A DNA stretch of 64,000 nucleotides from JBGTSJ01 sp041940305. GTDB lineage: Bacteria > Planctomycetota > Planctomycetia > Planctomycetales > Planctomycetaceae. The stretch's first letter is position 1, and every line of letters begins with the position of its first letter. Under the pieces are notes generated by a model. It made no database searches and was not told the DNA's origin. It saw only the letters and a program-made list of their open reading frames with translations. Shown in pieces: positions 53,004 through 63,207 of the stretch. Location: NCBI GenBank assembly GCA_041940305.1, contig JBGTSJ010000016.1, positions 85,009 through 149,008 on the forward strand, read 5' to 3'. A program made the position numbers and the translations under genes.

Positions 53004-54395
53004 TTACTGCTCCGTCTCCGGCGGGCGTTCGTTCTCGGGCAGCTCGGGGACCTGCTCAATCATCTCGTTGGGCTGGCCGTCCCGCTTGCGGAGAGTGAAG
53101 CCGTCGTAGAGCGTGCCGACGGCGGTCCGGGCCTCGTAGCGGAGTTCGTCGCCGTCGATGTGAATGATCTGATACAGCTGCGTGTCTTCGGCAGCACGCG
53201 GGAAGTGGTCGCGCTTGCCGAGCTCGTACATCTTGGGCCCGCTGACGGAGACAACGTAGACCGTTCCGGCCTGTTCGCTGCGGGCCTGCACTCCGGTGTC
53301 GACGTTCTGATCGCCGACTTCGAGCGACGTGCGGGCGTACGCGTGATCGTGCCCCTGGAGCACGAGATCGACACGATGCCGGTCGAACACGGGTTGCCAG
53401 ACGGCGCGCAGGTTGGGGTTATCGCGATCTTCGGCGGCCGAGAAGATCGGATGATGGAACGTGAGGATGGTCCAGCGCTGCGGGTTGTCGGCGAGCACTT
53501 CGTCCAGCCAGGCCGCCTGCTGCACATGCTGACGGTTGGAATTCAGCGAGATGATGCGGACGCCCTGGTAGTCAATCCAGTACGCGGATTCCTCCAGTCC
53601 CTCCGGCCCGTTGAGCGGGAAGCAGAACTGCGGCCGCCAGTGCGTGGAGAGCTGCTTGTCGATCGTGACGATGCCGTCGCCGATCATCTGGTCGTACTCG
53701 TGATTGCCGGGGGTGGCGATGCAGGGCATCATCCGCTGAATGTGGCTGGCTGCGTAATGCCACTCGCCCCATTCGCCGTCGCTGTGGGCGTGGTTCACCA
53801 GGTCCCCCGCATGCAGGAGGAAGGCAGCCTTGGGCGCATCGCGATAGGCCTCGCGGACGACGCGCGACCACTGCGACTTCAGGTCGTTCTGCGCGTCACC
53901 GAAGTAGACGAACGAGAACGGTTCCGCTTCCGAGGAGGCCGTTTGAAAGTGATTCCATTCGCTCCAGTTCTCGCCGTCCCCGACGCGATAGGCGTACTTC
54001 GTCCTGGGCTGCAATTCCCGGAAGGTGACGGCGTGGTAACGCGCCTGGTTCAGGTCGGTTTTGAGCAGCGTGGTCTCGGCCGTCAACCGCTGCGCCTGCT
54101 GCTTGAACTTCGGGCCGTCACCGGCGGGGGCGATCTCAGCGAATGCCTCCTCAACCGTGTCGTCGGTCCGCCAGGTAACGGACTGCGTCGTGGCGGGGTC
54201 GTCTTCCCAAGTCAGCAGGATCCGGTCCGGGATGACGGACGGACGCCAGGTCTCCGCGTCGTCGGCCTTCCGAGGTTTCTTCCTCGGCTCGTGGGCGAGT
54301 CCGACAACCGACTGCCAGATCAGCCCGATGAGTGCGCACAGCAGGGCCGCATGAGCGAATCGAGAGCGTTTCGGTCGTTGTCGCATGATGAGCAT
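53004..54395 (-). CDS. purple-acid-phosphatase-like metallophosphoesterase
   Basis: 463 residues with an N-terminal anchor or signal (FAHAALLCALIGLIWQSVVG). A fibronectin-type N-domain (ILLTWEDDPATTQSVTWRT, YAYRVGDG) precedes a calcineurin-like phosphoesterase domain. Metal motifs: FGDAQ, HAGDLVNHAH, TPGNHEYD, TFHHPIF and QGHDHAYART. No zinc peptide or carboxypeptidase-like features. The substrate is unknown. It probably acts outside the cytoplasm. The first gene of the pair with CitG-like. Confidence 0.9.
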   Translation of the reverse strand: MLIMRQRPKRSRFAHAALLCALIGLIWQSVVGLAHEPRKKPRKADDAETWRPSVIPDRILLTWEDDPATTQSVTWRTDDTVEEAFAEIAPAGDGPKFKQQAQRLTAETTLLKTDLNQARYHAVTFRELQPRTKYAYRVGDGENWSEWNHFQTASSEAEPFSFVYFGDAQNDLKSQWSRVVREAYRDAPKAAFLLHAGDLVNHAHSDGEWGEWHYAASHIQRMMPCIATPGNHEYDQMIGDGIVTIDKQLSTHWRPQFCFPLNGPEGLEESAYWIDYQGVRIISLNSNRQHVQQAAWLDEVLADNPQRWTILTFHHPIFSAAEDRDNPNLRAVWQPVFDRHRVDLVLQGHDHAYARTSLEVGDQNVDTGVQARSEQAGTVYVVSVSGPKMYELGKRDHFPRAAEDTQLYQIIHIDGDELRYEARTAVGTLYDGFTLRKRDGQPNEMIEQVPELPENERPPETEQ

Positions 54396-54500
54396 TCAAG
54401 AATCTGCTGACGAGTCGGAACAGCCTCAGGTGACGGAGCATCCGCCCGCATGTCACGCGCACCATAGACGATGCCGGATGCGAAGGTCCATCCACCGCGA

Positions 54501-57437
54501 CTACGCGGAGCGCTTGCGCCGTTCGAGCGGGAGCGAGACAATTTCCGGTTCCGCATCGGGCAGCAGCGGAGCTTCGGCGGCGATCGTCCCTTTCGACCCG
54601 CTCACCAGCGTCAGCAGAGCGGGGAGTGTGAGCAGCGAGAGCGTCATGCAGCAGCCGATGCCAATCAGCAGCACCAGTCCGAGGCTCACCAGCCCCTGGT
54701 GCGCCGCGCCCAGCATGCTGCCGAATCCCACCATCGACGTGAGCGACGTCAGCAGGATGGCGTTCATCGTGCTGGACGACATGCGATACGACCCGCGCGG
54801 CTGCTGGCGGAAGTCGTGGACGACGTACACGCCGTAGTCCACTCCCATGCCCAGCACCAGCGGCAGCACGATCAGATTGGCGGGATTGAGGTCGATATCA
54901 AACAGCCCGAGCGTCCCGAACAGCAGCACGCTGCCTCCGAACGGCGGCAGCATCGCCAGCACGGTATTTCCGACGTTCCGGAGGTCGAACAGGGCGGCAA
55001 TGGCGAGGGCCAGCGAAGCGTACAGGCACACCAGCCAGAGCGGCTCGATGCTCTGCGATTCGCCGCGGAACGTAACGACGGCGAACAGGACGACGCCCAG
55101 CGGGGCAAGCAGCGCGATCCGTAGCGGTCGGGACTTGACTGTATCGATCAGCATCGCCAGGAAAATGAAGACTGCCGCGAAAAAGGCCGCCTGCAGGTAG
55201 CTCTCACGAATCTGGCGGGCCGCCTCGAAGTTCTGCAGCGGCGTGCCGGTGATCTCGGGATCGACGGTGCGGACGTCCCGGACAAACGCGGCGAGGGGCT
55301 CCTCGTCCCAGATGGGGGATGTCGAGTAAACCTTGATCAACCAGTCCCCCTGCGGACTGATAAACCGCTCGCGAAACGGGGCCGGGAGGTCCGCCGCGGA
55401 GACGGGGGCCGGGTCCGACATGGCCGCAATGGCGGTCAACTGAGCGTGCAGGGCCGTGTGCAACGCTTGCTCATAGGCCGAGAGGAATCGCACCTGCGCG
55501 TCGAGCGGAAGCTGCTCGAGTCGATCGAGGAGCACGTCCAGCTGGTTCCGCGCGGTCACGGCCGCCGGGTCGTCGATGGCGTCCAGGGCGACGAACAGTC
55601 CGTCCAGGGCGGGGCCGATGCGCGAGGGGTCGACGGAAGCCGGACGTCCCAGCGGAGGAATCCGCGCCAGGCGGGCGTGGATGCCTTGGACGAGCAATTG
55701 TGTCTCGCGCGGCGGATACGGCGGGAGCATTGAGGCGGCCTCCTCGACGCGCCGCACGGTCGGCAGTTCGAGGAACGCGTCGCGGGCGCGGCGCGCCGCA
55801 GCTGGGCCGTCTGCGAGAGAGACCGCATACAGGAACGAGCCGTCGGTCTGGTCGGCGATGCGGTGCATCGTCTCGACCGATTCGACCCCGTCGGCCTGCA
55901 GGTTCAGGAGGTTGGCGTCATATGTGACGCGCGATGCCGGCCGGCCGTTTTCGATGGTCAGGCCGCAGGCGCCGATGCCGGCCAATGCGATCAGGCTGCC
56001 AGTGGCGACCATCACCGGTCGTCGGGAGACAAGCGTCCGCAGCCACTCGGCGTTCAAGGGGGTGGGAAGCTGTTCCGGTGCGAGGCGGCGGTCGGCGACG
56101 CTGATCAACGCCGGCAGGACGAGGAATGTGGCTGCGGCGCACAACAGGATGCCCCCGCCCGCGATGATTCCGAGTTCAGCCACGCCCAGGAAGCTCGTGA
56201 GCAGGGCGCTGAAGAAGGCGGCGGCCGTCGTCAGAGAAGAGGTGACGATGCCGGTCCCGATCTGCATCGAAGACTTCACCAGCGCGGGCCGCAGCTCCAG
56301 TCCGGCCTGCCGCAACTCCAGATAGCGCGCGATGTAATGCACGGCATAGTCGATTCCCAGCCCGATCAGAATTGCGGCAAAGGAAACGGACAGAATATTG
56401 AGGTGGCCGACGGCGAGCGTCGTGTAGCCCAGTGACCAGGCGACGCCGACTGCGAGCATCACCAGCGCCAGCAGAGGATGCTTGATGCCGCGAAATCCGA
56501 ACAGCAGCAGCAGGCCGACGCCGGCAAACGACAGCAGGGAGGCGCGGGTCATATCGGCCTGGGACCGCTGCATCTCATCGGCCTCAAGCACCGGGACGCC
56601 GGTGAGGGCCAGCCGCACGTCGGGATGATTCGGGGCCACTTCTGCCACGATGGACCGGAGCCGGGTAATCGCCGCGGCCGCGCCGTCGAAGCCCGACGCG
56701 TCCTTGGCCGGCACCGCCAGGACGAATCCCATCGTGCCCCGCTCATTGATGAGGTAACGCGTCGCGAAGACGTCCTGGTCGGACGCCTCTTCGCGGTCCA
56801 GCAGCCTCGGCCAGGGGGACTGAAAGTCCTGCGGCGCAGAGAAGAAGCCGGAGAGGCTGGAGACGAATCGGGCGGCTCGTGCGACGGAGTCGGGCGTCTG
56901 CCCCTCCTCGGGCTGAGTCAGGGAGAGGCTCAGCTCCTGCGAGATCGGCGAGAGGCCCACGGCGCTCCAGTCCCCCGAAAGCAGCGGAGGGCAGCGATCC
57001 AGCTGCCGGATGATCGAATCCAGTTCGCGTGGAGAGAGGTACTGCAGGGACTTGCCCTGCAGTGCTCCGGGTTCGATCCGGTAGAAAACGCGGCTGAACA
57101 AGTCCGGCTCGGCAGTGAGTCGCGAGCCGAGGTCGTCCGCTGCGGCGCGGATGGCGTCCTGGCTGTTGCCCTCGATCACGATGACGGCATCGGAGCCGTC
57201 GCCGAACTTTTCGACATAGCTCAGCCACCGCTGCTGAAATTCCGCGGCGGGATCGATCAGGTCGGAGCGATCGGTCTTGAACCGCAGAAAACGGGCGGTG
57301 GTACCGAGCGAGACGGCCGTAATCACGCCGATCACGCACAGTGCGGCAACCGGATGGCGCGCAACGAGCCGGGTCAGCCGCTGCAGGAGCAACGGAATGA
57401 GGGGCCGGTCCCCCGGCGGCAAGTGATCCGCGGCCAT
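54501..57437 (-). CDS. MMPL/RND-family lipid exporter, HpnN-like
   Basis: 978 residues, AAGGA 7 nt before the ATG. Two RND halves: helix 1, a large periplasmic loop (about 50-300), five helices with IGLGIDYAVHYIARYLE (the proton relay GxDY), then helix 7, a second periplasmic loop (about 480-755) and five helices with GMGVDYGVYVVHDF. Most similar, from memory, to hopanoid-associated HpnN, which moves hopanoids to the outer membrane; other lipids remain possible. No adaptor gene next to it. Confidence 0.82.
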   Translation of the reverse strand: MAADHLPPGDRPLIPLLLQRLTRLVARHPVAALCVIGVITAVSLGTTARFLRFKTDRSDLIDPAAEFQQRWLSYVEKFGDGSDAVIVIEGNSQDAIRAAADDLGSRLTAEPDLFSRVFYRIEPGALQGKSLQYLSPRELDSIIRQLDRCPPLLSGDWSAVGLSPISQELSLSLTQPEEGQTPDSVARAARFVSSLSGFFSAPQDFQSPWPRLLDREEASDQDVFATRYLINERGTMGFVLAVPAKDASGFDGAAAAITRLRSIVAEVAPNHPDVRLALTGVPVLEADEMQRSQADMTRASLLSFAGVGLLLLFGFRGIKHPLLALVMLAVGVAWSLGYTTLAVGHLNILSVSFAAILIGLGIDYAVHYIARYLELRQAGLELRPALVKSSMQIGTGIVTSSLTTAAAFFSALLTSFLGVAELGIIAGGGILLCAAATFLVLPALISVADRRLAPEQLPTPLNAEWLRTLVSRRPVMVATGSLIALAGIGACGLTIENGRPASRVTYDANLLNLQADGVESVETMHRIADQTDGSFLYAVSLADGPAAARRARDAFLELPTVRRVEEAASMLPPYPPRETQLLVQGIHARLARIPPLGRPASVDPSRIGPALDGLFVALDAIDDPAAVTARNQLDVLLDRLEQLPLDAQVRFLSAYEQALHTALHAQLTAIAAMSDPAPVSAADLPAPFRERFISPQGDWLIKVYSTSPIWDEEPLAAFVRDVRTVDPEITGTPLQNFEAARQIRESYLQAAFFAAVFIFLAMLIDTVKSRPLRIALLAPLGVVLFAVVTFRGESQSIEPLWLVCLYASLALAIAALFDLRNVGNTVLAMLPPFGGSVLLFGTLGLFDIDLNPANLIVLPLVLGMGVDYGVYVVHDFRQQPRGSYRMSSSTMNAILLTSLTSMVGFGSMLGAAHQGLVSLGLVLLIGIGCCMTLSLLTLPALLTLVSGSKGTIAAEAPLLPDAEPEIVSLPLERRKRSA

Positions 57438-57929
57438 ACGTCATCCTTGACCGGCACGCCCCGCGCCCCGCTGAAGAGGAGGCGCCCCGAGTCACGATCC
57501 GGCACGTTCAGGATTCTACGAAATCCCGATTCCGCAACAAGTTCGATTCGCTGCGCCGTGCCCGTGATGGAGCTTGAGGCAGGCTGTGCCGCGCCGTCCC
57601 ATTCAAGGGCATGGTCCTCGCGCGAAAGTGCGGCACGCTGCTTGAAAGCGGCCGTGACGGACCTTAAAGTGGTGACTTCTCCGTGGTTGCGTCGAGACGC
57701 CAGGTTCCGGATTCCTGTCAATCGGGAATTCCTCCCAACGACCGACCTGCCGCGGGGCGTAAGATGCCGCGACTGCGTCTGTTTATACTCCATTCGTTCT
57801 GCGCAGTCGGCTTCGCATCCACGGGATTTGTACAGTCATTCGTAACGTGGCGAGGACGTGACGCGGGATCCGTGACGGGTCCGCATCGCGGCGAGTCGCC
57901 GGTGTTGTTTGAAGACGGCTGGGGGATCA
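57438..57929. other. divergent region MMPL gene / ABC transporter operon
   Basis: 492 bp, no gene supported. A -10-like TATACT at 57784-57789 lacks a good -35. A GGGGGA site (57919-57924) precedes the next ATG. An open frame runs through but has no start signal and no recognisable product. Confidence 0.5.
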
Positions 57930-58847
57930 ATGCCATCAGAGTCGGTGATCGAGGTACGCAACCTTTCCAAGGTGTATCGGGATTTCTGGGGTCGCAAAAA
58001 GGTTCAGGCGCTCAACTCACTCAGCCTGGACGTGCGGAAAGGTGAAGTGTTCGGCCTGCTCGGGCCGAACGGGTCGGGAAAGACCACCACGCTCAAGCTA
58101 CTCCTCGGGTTGCTGTTCCCAACCGAGGGAGAAGTCACGGTGCTCGGCAAGCCGGCGCACGACGTGACCAAGAATGAGCGGATCGGCTATCTGCCGGAAG
58201 AGTCGTATCTCTACCGGTTCCTCAACGCCGATGAGACGCTCGATTTCTACGGCCGGCTGTTCGACATGCCGGCCGCGCAGCGCAAGCAGCGGCGGGATGA
58301 ACTGATCTCCATGGTGGGGCTGGATCACGCCCGCCGGCGGCAGCTCAAGGAATACTCAAAGGGCATGACGCGGCGCATCGGGCTCGCCCAGGCCCTCATC
58401 AATGATCCGGACCTGGTGATGCTTGACGAGCCCACGAGCGGCCTCGACCCGCTGGGCACGCGGGACATGAAGGACCTGATCATCAAGCTGAAAGAGCAGG
58501 GGAAGACCGTGGTGATGTGCAGCCACCTGCTGGCGGACGTGCAGGACGTCTGCGACCGGATCGCCATTCTGTACGGCGGTGAGCTGAAGGTCATGGGTGG
58601 CGTGACGGAGCTGCTGGAAACGCACGAGACGACGCAGATTCTGACGTCGGCGCTAAAGCCGGACGCCGTGCAGGAGATCGAAGGGGTGCTGAAGAAGCAT
58701 GGCGCGACGCTCAAGCAAGTCGCTCATCCCACCTCAACCCTGGAGGAACTGTTCCTGCGGACCGTCAAGGAAAGCCGCGAACGGCCGGGGCGCCGATTCG
58801 AGCCAGGCGAGCGTCCGCAGACCGAACCGCCAGCCGCCAAAGCGTGA
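57930..58847 (+). CDS. ABC-2-type transporter ATPase
   Basis: 305 residues. Walker A LLGPNGSGKTTTLKLL, Q-loop IGYLPEESYLYRFL, signature YSKGMTRRIGLAQAL, Walker B LVMLDEPTSGLDPL and H-loop CSHLLADV. The C-terminal extension (about 225-305) resembles the regulatory tail of NosF/GldA-type ATPases. ATG 57930 chosen for its Shine-Dalgarno; a TTG 21 nt earlier also in frame. First of three genes. Confidence 0.92.
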   Translation: MPSESVIEVRNLSKVYRDFWGRKKVQALNSLSLDVRKGEVFGLLGPNGSGKTTTLKLLLGLLFPTEGEVTVLGKPAHDVTKNERIGYLPEESYLYRFLNADETLDFYGRLFDMPAAQRKQRRDELISMVGLDHARRRQLKEYSKGMTRRIGLAQALINDPDLVMLDEPTSGLDPLGTRDMKDLIIKLKEQGKTVVMCSHLLADVQDVCDRIAILYGGELKVMGGVTELLETHETTQILTSALKPDAVQEIEGVLKKHGATLKQVAHPTSTLEELFLRTVKESRERPGRRFEPGERPQTEPPAAKA

Positions 58848-58941
58848 CTCTGCGGCCCAGTCCGCTGCGATTTCATGCAGCCGGCCGGCCGCTTCCCCCT
58901 CGTGTGCTTCCGCCCGGTTGCCGCCTTCGGATTCGTGAGAC

Positions 58942-60633
58942 ATGTCGTTTGACGTTAAGCAATTTGATCTGCCACAGGCCCTGCTGCATTGGGTCGTCGT
59001 ACTGCTGGTGAGTGCAGCCGTCGCGCTGTTCGTGGGGCTCGTCATCTCGTTCCTGGTGATGGGTACCCGGGGCCCGGCCGTCGTCCTGATGACAATTCGG
59101 CGCGGCATCACGGATCTCGTGAAGCAGTCCCCCCGACGAATCTGGGCACTTGCGATCCTGGCGTTCAAAGAGTCGTTCGCCCGCCGCGTGCTCTACGTGC
59201 TGGGCGTTTTCGCCGTGCTGTTTATGGCGGCGAACCTCTTCCTGCGGACGCCGGACGCCGATGTGCCGGCCAAGCCGTACGTGAGCTTCGTGCTGATGGC
59301 AGTGAAGTGGCTGCTGATCCCGGTTGCGCTGCTGCTGGCGTGCTGGGGATTGCCGGCCGATATCAAGGACCGGTCGCTGCATACGGTTGTGACGAAGCCC
59401 GTACGACGCAGCGAAGTGGTCGTCGGGAGAATGCTCGGATACGGACTCGTCGCGACGCTGGTGCTGGCGATCGTCGCGCCGCTCGGCTGGTTATGGATTA
59501 AGCGGGTTGTGCCTCCGCGCTCGCAGGCACAGCTCACCAGCCGCGTGCCGATCTTCAGCGACGAGTTTCACTTCCTCGATCGCAACGGCGTCGAACAGAA
59601 GCAGGGGCTCAACGTCGGCGACATCTGGGACTACCGCAGCTACATCGAAGGCCAGACTCAGTCGCGGGCCGTGTGGGAATTCTCAGGACTGAGGCCCGGA
59701 TCTCTGGGAGACGACGGCCTCGACCTCGAATACCGGTTCGAGGCGTTCCGGTCGCACAAAGGAAACGTGGACGAGGGGGAGGGAGTCCGATTTCGGCTGA
59801 TGCTGGTGAACGAAGAGAAAGGCCTGCGCGTTCCGTTTCCGCAGCGCGGGGCCGGACAGGAGATCCGGGAGTTTGCGGGCGAGACCGTGCGCGGCGGGGG
59901 TGAAGCGGACATCGCGGCGGATCGCCAGGCAGTGCTCACGATTCCGCGGGAGCTGGCGGCCGACATCGGCGGGGGCGAACTCGGAGACAAGGTGGACCTT
60001 TACGACGACCTGATCAACGACGGCCAGCTGACCGTCGAAGTGAGCTGCGAGGATTCGGGGCAGTACCTCGGGGCCGCCCAAGCCGACCTCTTTGTGCGTC
60101 TGCCGGATCGGCCGTTCGCCAGCGGGTACTTCAAGGCGATGCTCGGCATCTGGCTGATGTCGCTGCTGGTGATCATGATCGGCACGACGGCGAGTTGCTT
60201 CCTGAAAGGGCCGGTGGCGACGCTGATGACATTCGGGCTGGTGATTCTGGGAAGCCCGATGCGGTCCTACATGGAAGAGCAACTGAGCGAACTGAACAAA
60301 GAAGGCAAGGTGCTGGGGGGCGGGATGCTGGAGTCGGCCTATCGGCTGTTTACGCAGATGAACGTGCAATCGGCCTTGCCGGACAATGCCACCACGCAAA
60401 TCATTCAATGGCTCGACTCGCGAATCTTCAACGCGCTGGCGATCGTGGAGAACGTCGTGCCGAACTTCAGACATTTTGACATGGCCCCGTACGTCGCCAA
60501 TGGATTCGACGTGCCGTTCAACGGGGCGGGAGCGGCCGTGCTGCCCAGCGTGCTGACCGTGCTGGCCTACTTTGTTCCTCTCGTGGTGCTCGGGTACTTC
60601 AGCCTGCAGTTGCGGGAATTGGAGGCGAAATGA
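58942..60633 (+). CDS. ABC-2-type permease with a large extracytoplasmic insertion
   Basis: 563 residues. Six or so helices: one near residue 15-40, a group around 75-190 and four at the end. The ABC-2-like part (ILAFKESFARRVLYVLGVFAVLF, KDRSLHTVVTKPVRRSEVVVGRM) matches NosY-like permeases, which carry this TKPVRR motif. Between about 195 and 390 sits a soluble beta-rich domain (VPIFSDEFHFLDRNGVEQK, GGELGDKVDLYDDLINDG). Its stop overlaps the next start (ATGA). The substrate is unknown. Confidence 0.82.
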   Translation: MSFDVKQFDLPQALLHWVVVLLVSAAVALFVGLVISFLVMGTRGPAVVLMTIRRGITDLVKQSPRRIWALAILAFKESFARRVLYVLGVFAVLFMAANLFLRTPDADVPAKPYVSFVLMAVKWLLIPVALLLACWGLPADIKDRSLHTVVTKPVRRSEVVVGRMLGYGLVATLVLAIVAPLGWLWIKRVVPPRSQAQLTSRVPIFSDEFHFLDRNGVEQKQGLNVGDIWDYRSYIEGQTQSRAVWEFSGLRPGSLGDDGLDLEYRFEAFRSHKGNVDEGEGVRFRLMLVNEEKGLRVPFPQRGAGQEIREFAGETVRGGGEADIAADRQAVLTIPRELAADIGGGELGDKVDLYDDLINDGQLTVEVSCEDSGQYLGAAQADLFVRLPDRPFASGYFKAMLGIWLMSLLVIMIGTTASCFLKGPVATLMTFGLVILGSPMRSYMEEQLSELNKEGKVLGGGMLESAYRLFTQMNVQSALPDNATTQIIQWLDSRIFNALAIVENVVPNFRHFDMAPYVANGFDVPFNGAGAAVLPSVLTVLAYFVPLVVLGYFSLQLRELEAK

Positions 60634-61994
60634 ACCGTCTGACGTCGCGTCAACGACAGCTCGTGTATCTGGCCGGCATCCTCGTGCTGATGGTGCCGAT
60701 CATCGTGCTTGGCATGCCGACCAGCGGGAGCGGCGGGCCGCTGGGGTATATTTCGCAGAAGCGGCTGGAATACGAGCTGGGAGAACCCAGCCTCGGGAAC
60801 GTCGATCCGGCGAGCGCGACGATGAACCTGGTCCTCCTCGGAATGCGGGGAATCGCGGCCAATCTGCTGTGGATGGAAGCGGATCAGCTCAAGGAGACGA
60901 AGAACTGGTCGCAGCTCGAAGCGACGGTCGAATCGATCATCCTGCTGCAGCCGCACTTCCAGACGGTCTGGAAGTTCCAGGCGTGGAACCTGGGGTACAA
61001 CGTCTCCGCCGAATGCGACGCGGTCCCGGACCGGTACTTCTACGTCAAGAAGGGGATGAAGTTCCTGCAGCGGGGCATCGAACGCAATCAGAAGGTGCCC
61101 GAACTCGAGCACGACCTGGGCGATTACTTCGGCAAGAAGATCGGTCGTTCCGACGAGCGGGTCCTGTTCCGTCAGTACTTTGTGCGCGATCCGGACACGG
61201 AGCAATGGGAGGGGGGCCCCGATCTGGAAGTGAATCCGAACGGCCAGGACAACTACCTCGTCGCCAAGCAGACTTATACCGTGGCCAACGACAAGGTGAA
61301 CCAGCCGGGCGTCGAGCAGCACAAGATGGCGCTCCCCCTGTTCATGACGTACCCGTACCGGTCGCAGATGGACTACGCGAACGCCCTGCAGGAGGAAGGA
61401 AGTTTCGGGGAAATCACGCGGGAGGCCTGGGCAACCGCGTACCGCGAATGGACGGAGGAATACGGCCGCACCGAGTTTGCGACGCCGGGCGGAATGATCG
61501 TCTTTGAAGCGACCGAGGGCGAGCTGGCCCGCATGGCGGAGGAGGACGGAACGCCGGTCGATCAGAAGATCTACTGGCAGGGGCGCTACCAGGACATGGT
61601 CAACTACCGCTACTGGAAGCTGCGAGCCAACGCCGAGCGGTCGGCTGATATGGCCGGGGCGCGTCACGACTTCGCACTGGGCCGGAAGCAGTTTCGGGAG
61701 GAACAGGACCTGGCGGCGGCCAGCGAGACGCTCCGCAGCGGACTCGAGAAGATGCAGCGAGTCGTGGACGAGTACCGTCTTCCGGACGGCACCAGCCAGT
61801 TGCTGAATGACGAGACGGAGATCGTCGAGGACGTCATCAAGGCCATCCTGATCTGGCAGCACGTGCTGGGACTGCAAGGGGAGCCGGCTCCCGCGGAGTT
61901 CCCGATGGACGAGATTTGGACTGATCCGCGCTACGAAGACCAGCGCGTCAGCCTGTATCAGGAATTTCTCCGCTGGCAGGGAGGCAGTCTCTGA
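60630..61994 (+). CDS. membrane-anchored protein of unknown function, partner of the ABC transporter
   Basis: 454 residues. One N-terminal helix (LVYLAGILVLMVPIIVLGMP), then a soluble domain with helical repeats: NLVLLGMRGIAANLLWMEAD, LEATVESIILLQPHFQTVWKFQAWNLG (tetratricopeptide-like), a middle segment rich in Tyr/Trp, and a C-terminal helical part (about 340-440). Its ATG overlaps the permease stop (ATGA), so it is made together with the transporter. The name is unknown to me. Its role may be to hold or receive the exported substrate. Confidence 0.72.
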   Translation: MNRLTSRQRQLVYLAGILVLMVPIIVLGMPTSGSGGPLGYISQKRLEYELGEPSLGNVDPASATMNLVLLGMRGIAANLLWMEADQLKETKNWSQLEATVESIILLQPHFQTVWKFQAWNLGYNVSAECDAVPDRYFYVKKGMKFLQRGIERNQKVPELEHDLGDYFGKKIGRSDERVLFRQYFVRDPDTEQWEGGPDLEVNPNGQDNYLVAKQTYTVANDKVNQPGVEQHKMALPLFMTYPYRSQMDYANALQEEGSFGEITREAWATAYREWTEEYGRTEFATPGGMIVFEATEGELARMAEEDGTPVDQKIYWQGRYQDMVNYRYWKLRANAERSADMAGARHDFALGRKQFREEQDLAAASETLRSGLEKMQRVVDEYRLPDGTSQLLNDETEIVEDVIKAILIWQHVLGLQGEPAPAEFPMDEIWTDPRYEDQRVSLYQEFLRWQGGSL

Positions 61995-62020
61995 TAGCGG
62001 AAGTGAGCGAGCCGGCGAGA

Positions 62021-62049
62021 AACCCCGGTTTCCTGAAGAGGCCGGGGTT
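62021..62049. terminator. terminator between convergent genes
   Basis: AACCCCGG (62021-62028) pairs with CCGGGGTT (62042-62049), with inner pairing possible. Serves both the unknown gene from the left and mcsB from the right. Same design as the hairpins at 20454 and 41866. Confidence 0.65.
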
Positions 62050-62064
62050 CGACAGCGCGGCATC

Positions 62065-63129
62065 TCAGTTCTGCGGCTCGGCCCTGGACAGGCGCTGGCG
62101 GAGGTACGCGGCGCGGGCGACGTTCCGCTCGGATGATTCGAGCGTTTCGCGCCGCAGCTTCTGGAGGTGAGCCGGCTGCGTGTGGATGAACAACTCGTTC
62201 ACCGTCGGCATCTCGATCCCGGCGACCAGGCCCAGGTTGATCCCCATCCGCACGCTCGAGAGCAGGTGCATCGTCTCTTCGGACGTGATGGTCTGTGCAT
62301 TCTGCAGGATGCCGAACGCCCGCGCGACCTGGTCGTGCAGCCGCTGGCGATTCTCTTTCACGAGCGCCCGGCGGACGCGCCGCTCGTAGGCGATGATGTT
62401 GGGCACCACGTCCTTGACGGTCTGAATGATCTGCTGTTCCGTCTTGCCGAGCGTGATCTGGTTGGAGATCTGGTAGAAGTCTCCCATTGCCTGGCTCCCC
62501 TCGCCGTACAATCCGCGGACGGCGAGGTTGATCTTGTGCAGAGCCTGAAAGACCTTCTGGATCTCCTTGGTGAGAACGAGAGCCGGGAGATGGAGCATCA
62601 CGCTCACCCGCATGCCGGTGCCGACATTTGTCGGGCAGGCGGTGAGGTAGCCGAATTCCTCGCTGAACGCGAAGCTGACCCCCTGCTCCAGCTCATCGTC
62701 GATGCGGCTGATCTCGTTCCAGCACTCGTCCAGCGCCAGCCCGCTGCGGAGCACCTGGATGCGCAGATGGTCCTCCTCGTTGATCATCAGACTGACCGAC
62801 TCCTGCGGTCCGATCGTGACGCTCCGCGAGCCGTGCGTTTCGGCATGTTCGCGGCTGATGAGCTGGCGTTCGACGAGCAGCTGGCGGTCGATCGGCTGCA
62901 GCGAGTTGACATTGAAGTACGTCAGTTCGCCGACCGACTCGATCGCCTGGACCTTATCCCTGAGGAGCGTCTCGATTTCGGCGCGGGTGGCGTCGTCGGT
63001 GCGCGGGGGAAACGGGAAGTCGGCGAGGTTCCGCGCCAGGCGAATGCGGCTGGAGATAACGATGTCGGCGTCCGGGCCGCTGCCCCGCAGCCATTCGCCG
63101 CTCGTGCCTGTCAGGGACTCCAGATCCAA
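62065..63129 (-). CDS. mcsB: protein-arginine kinase McsB
   Basis: Phosphorylates arginine residues in proteins, in Firmicutes marking them for ClpCP. 354 residues, guanido-kinase fold: DIVISSRIRLARNLADFPFP (ATP-binding arginines), LMINEEDHLRIQVLRSG (catalytic Glu), ACPTNVGTGMRVSVMLHLP, and RGLYGEGSQAMGDFYQISNQ. It starts at a TTG with AAGGAGAG 5 nt upstream. It lies 78 bp after mcsA. No CtsR or ClpC gene is in the window, unlike the Bacillus ctsR-mcsA-mcsB-clpC operon. Confidence 0.95.
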   Translation of the reverse strand: MDLESLTGTSGEWLRGSGPDADIVISSRIRLARNLADFPFPPRTDDATRAEIETLLRDKVQAIESVGELTYFNVNSLQPIDRQLLVERQLISREHAETHGSRSVTIGPQESVSLMINEEDHLRIQVLRSGLALDECWNEISRIDDELEQGVSFAFSEEFGYLTACPTNVGTGMRVSVMLHLPALVLTKEIQKVFQALHKINLAVRGLYGEGSQAMGDFYQISNQITLGKTEQQIIQTVKDVVPNIIAYERRVRRALVKENRQRLHDQVARAFGILQNAQTITSEETMHLLSSVRMGINLGLVAGIEMPTVNELFIHTQPAHLQKLRRETLESSERNVARAAYLRQRLSRAEPQN

Positions 63130-63207
63130 GGCAGCTCTCCTTCAGCACGCCGCCGCCGGGCGGCCGCGTGCGAGTCGTCATCCGTTGTCCTTGCGTTCGG
63201 GCGGGCA

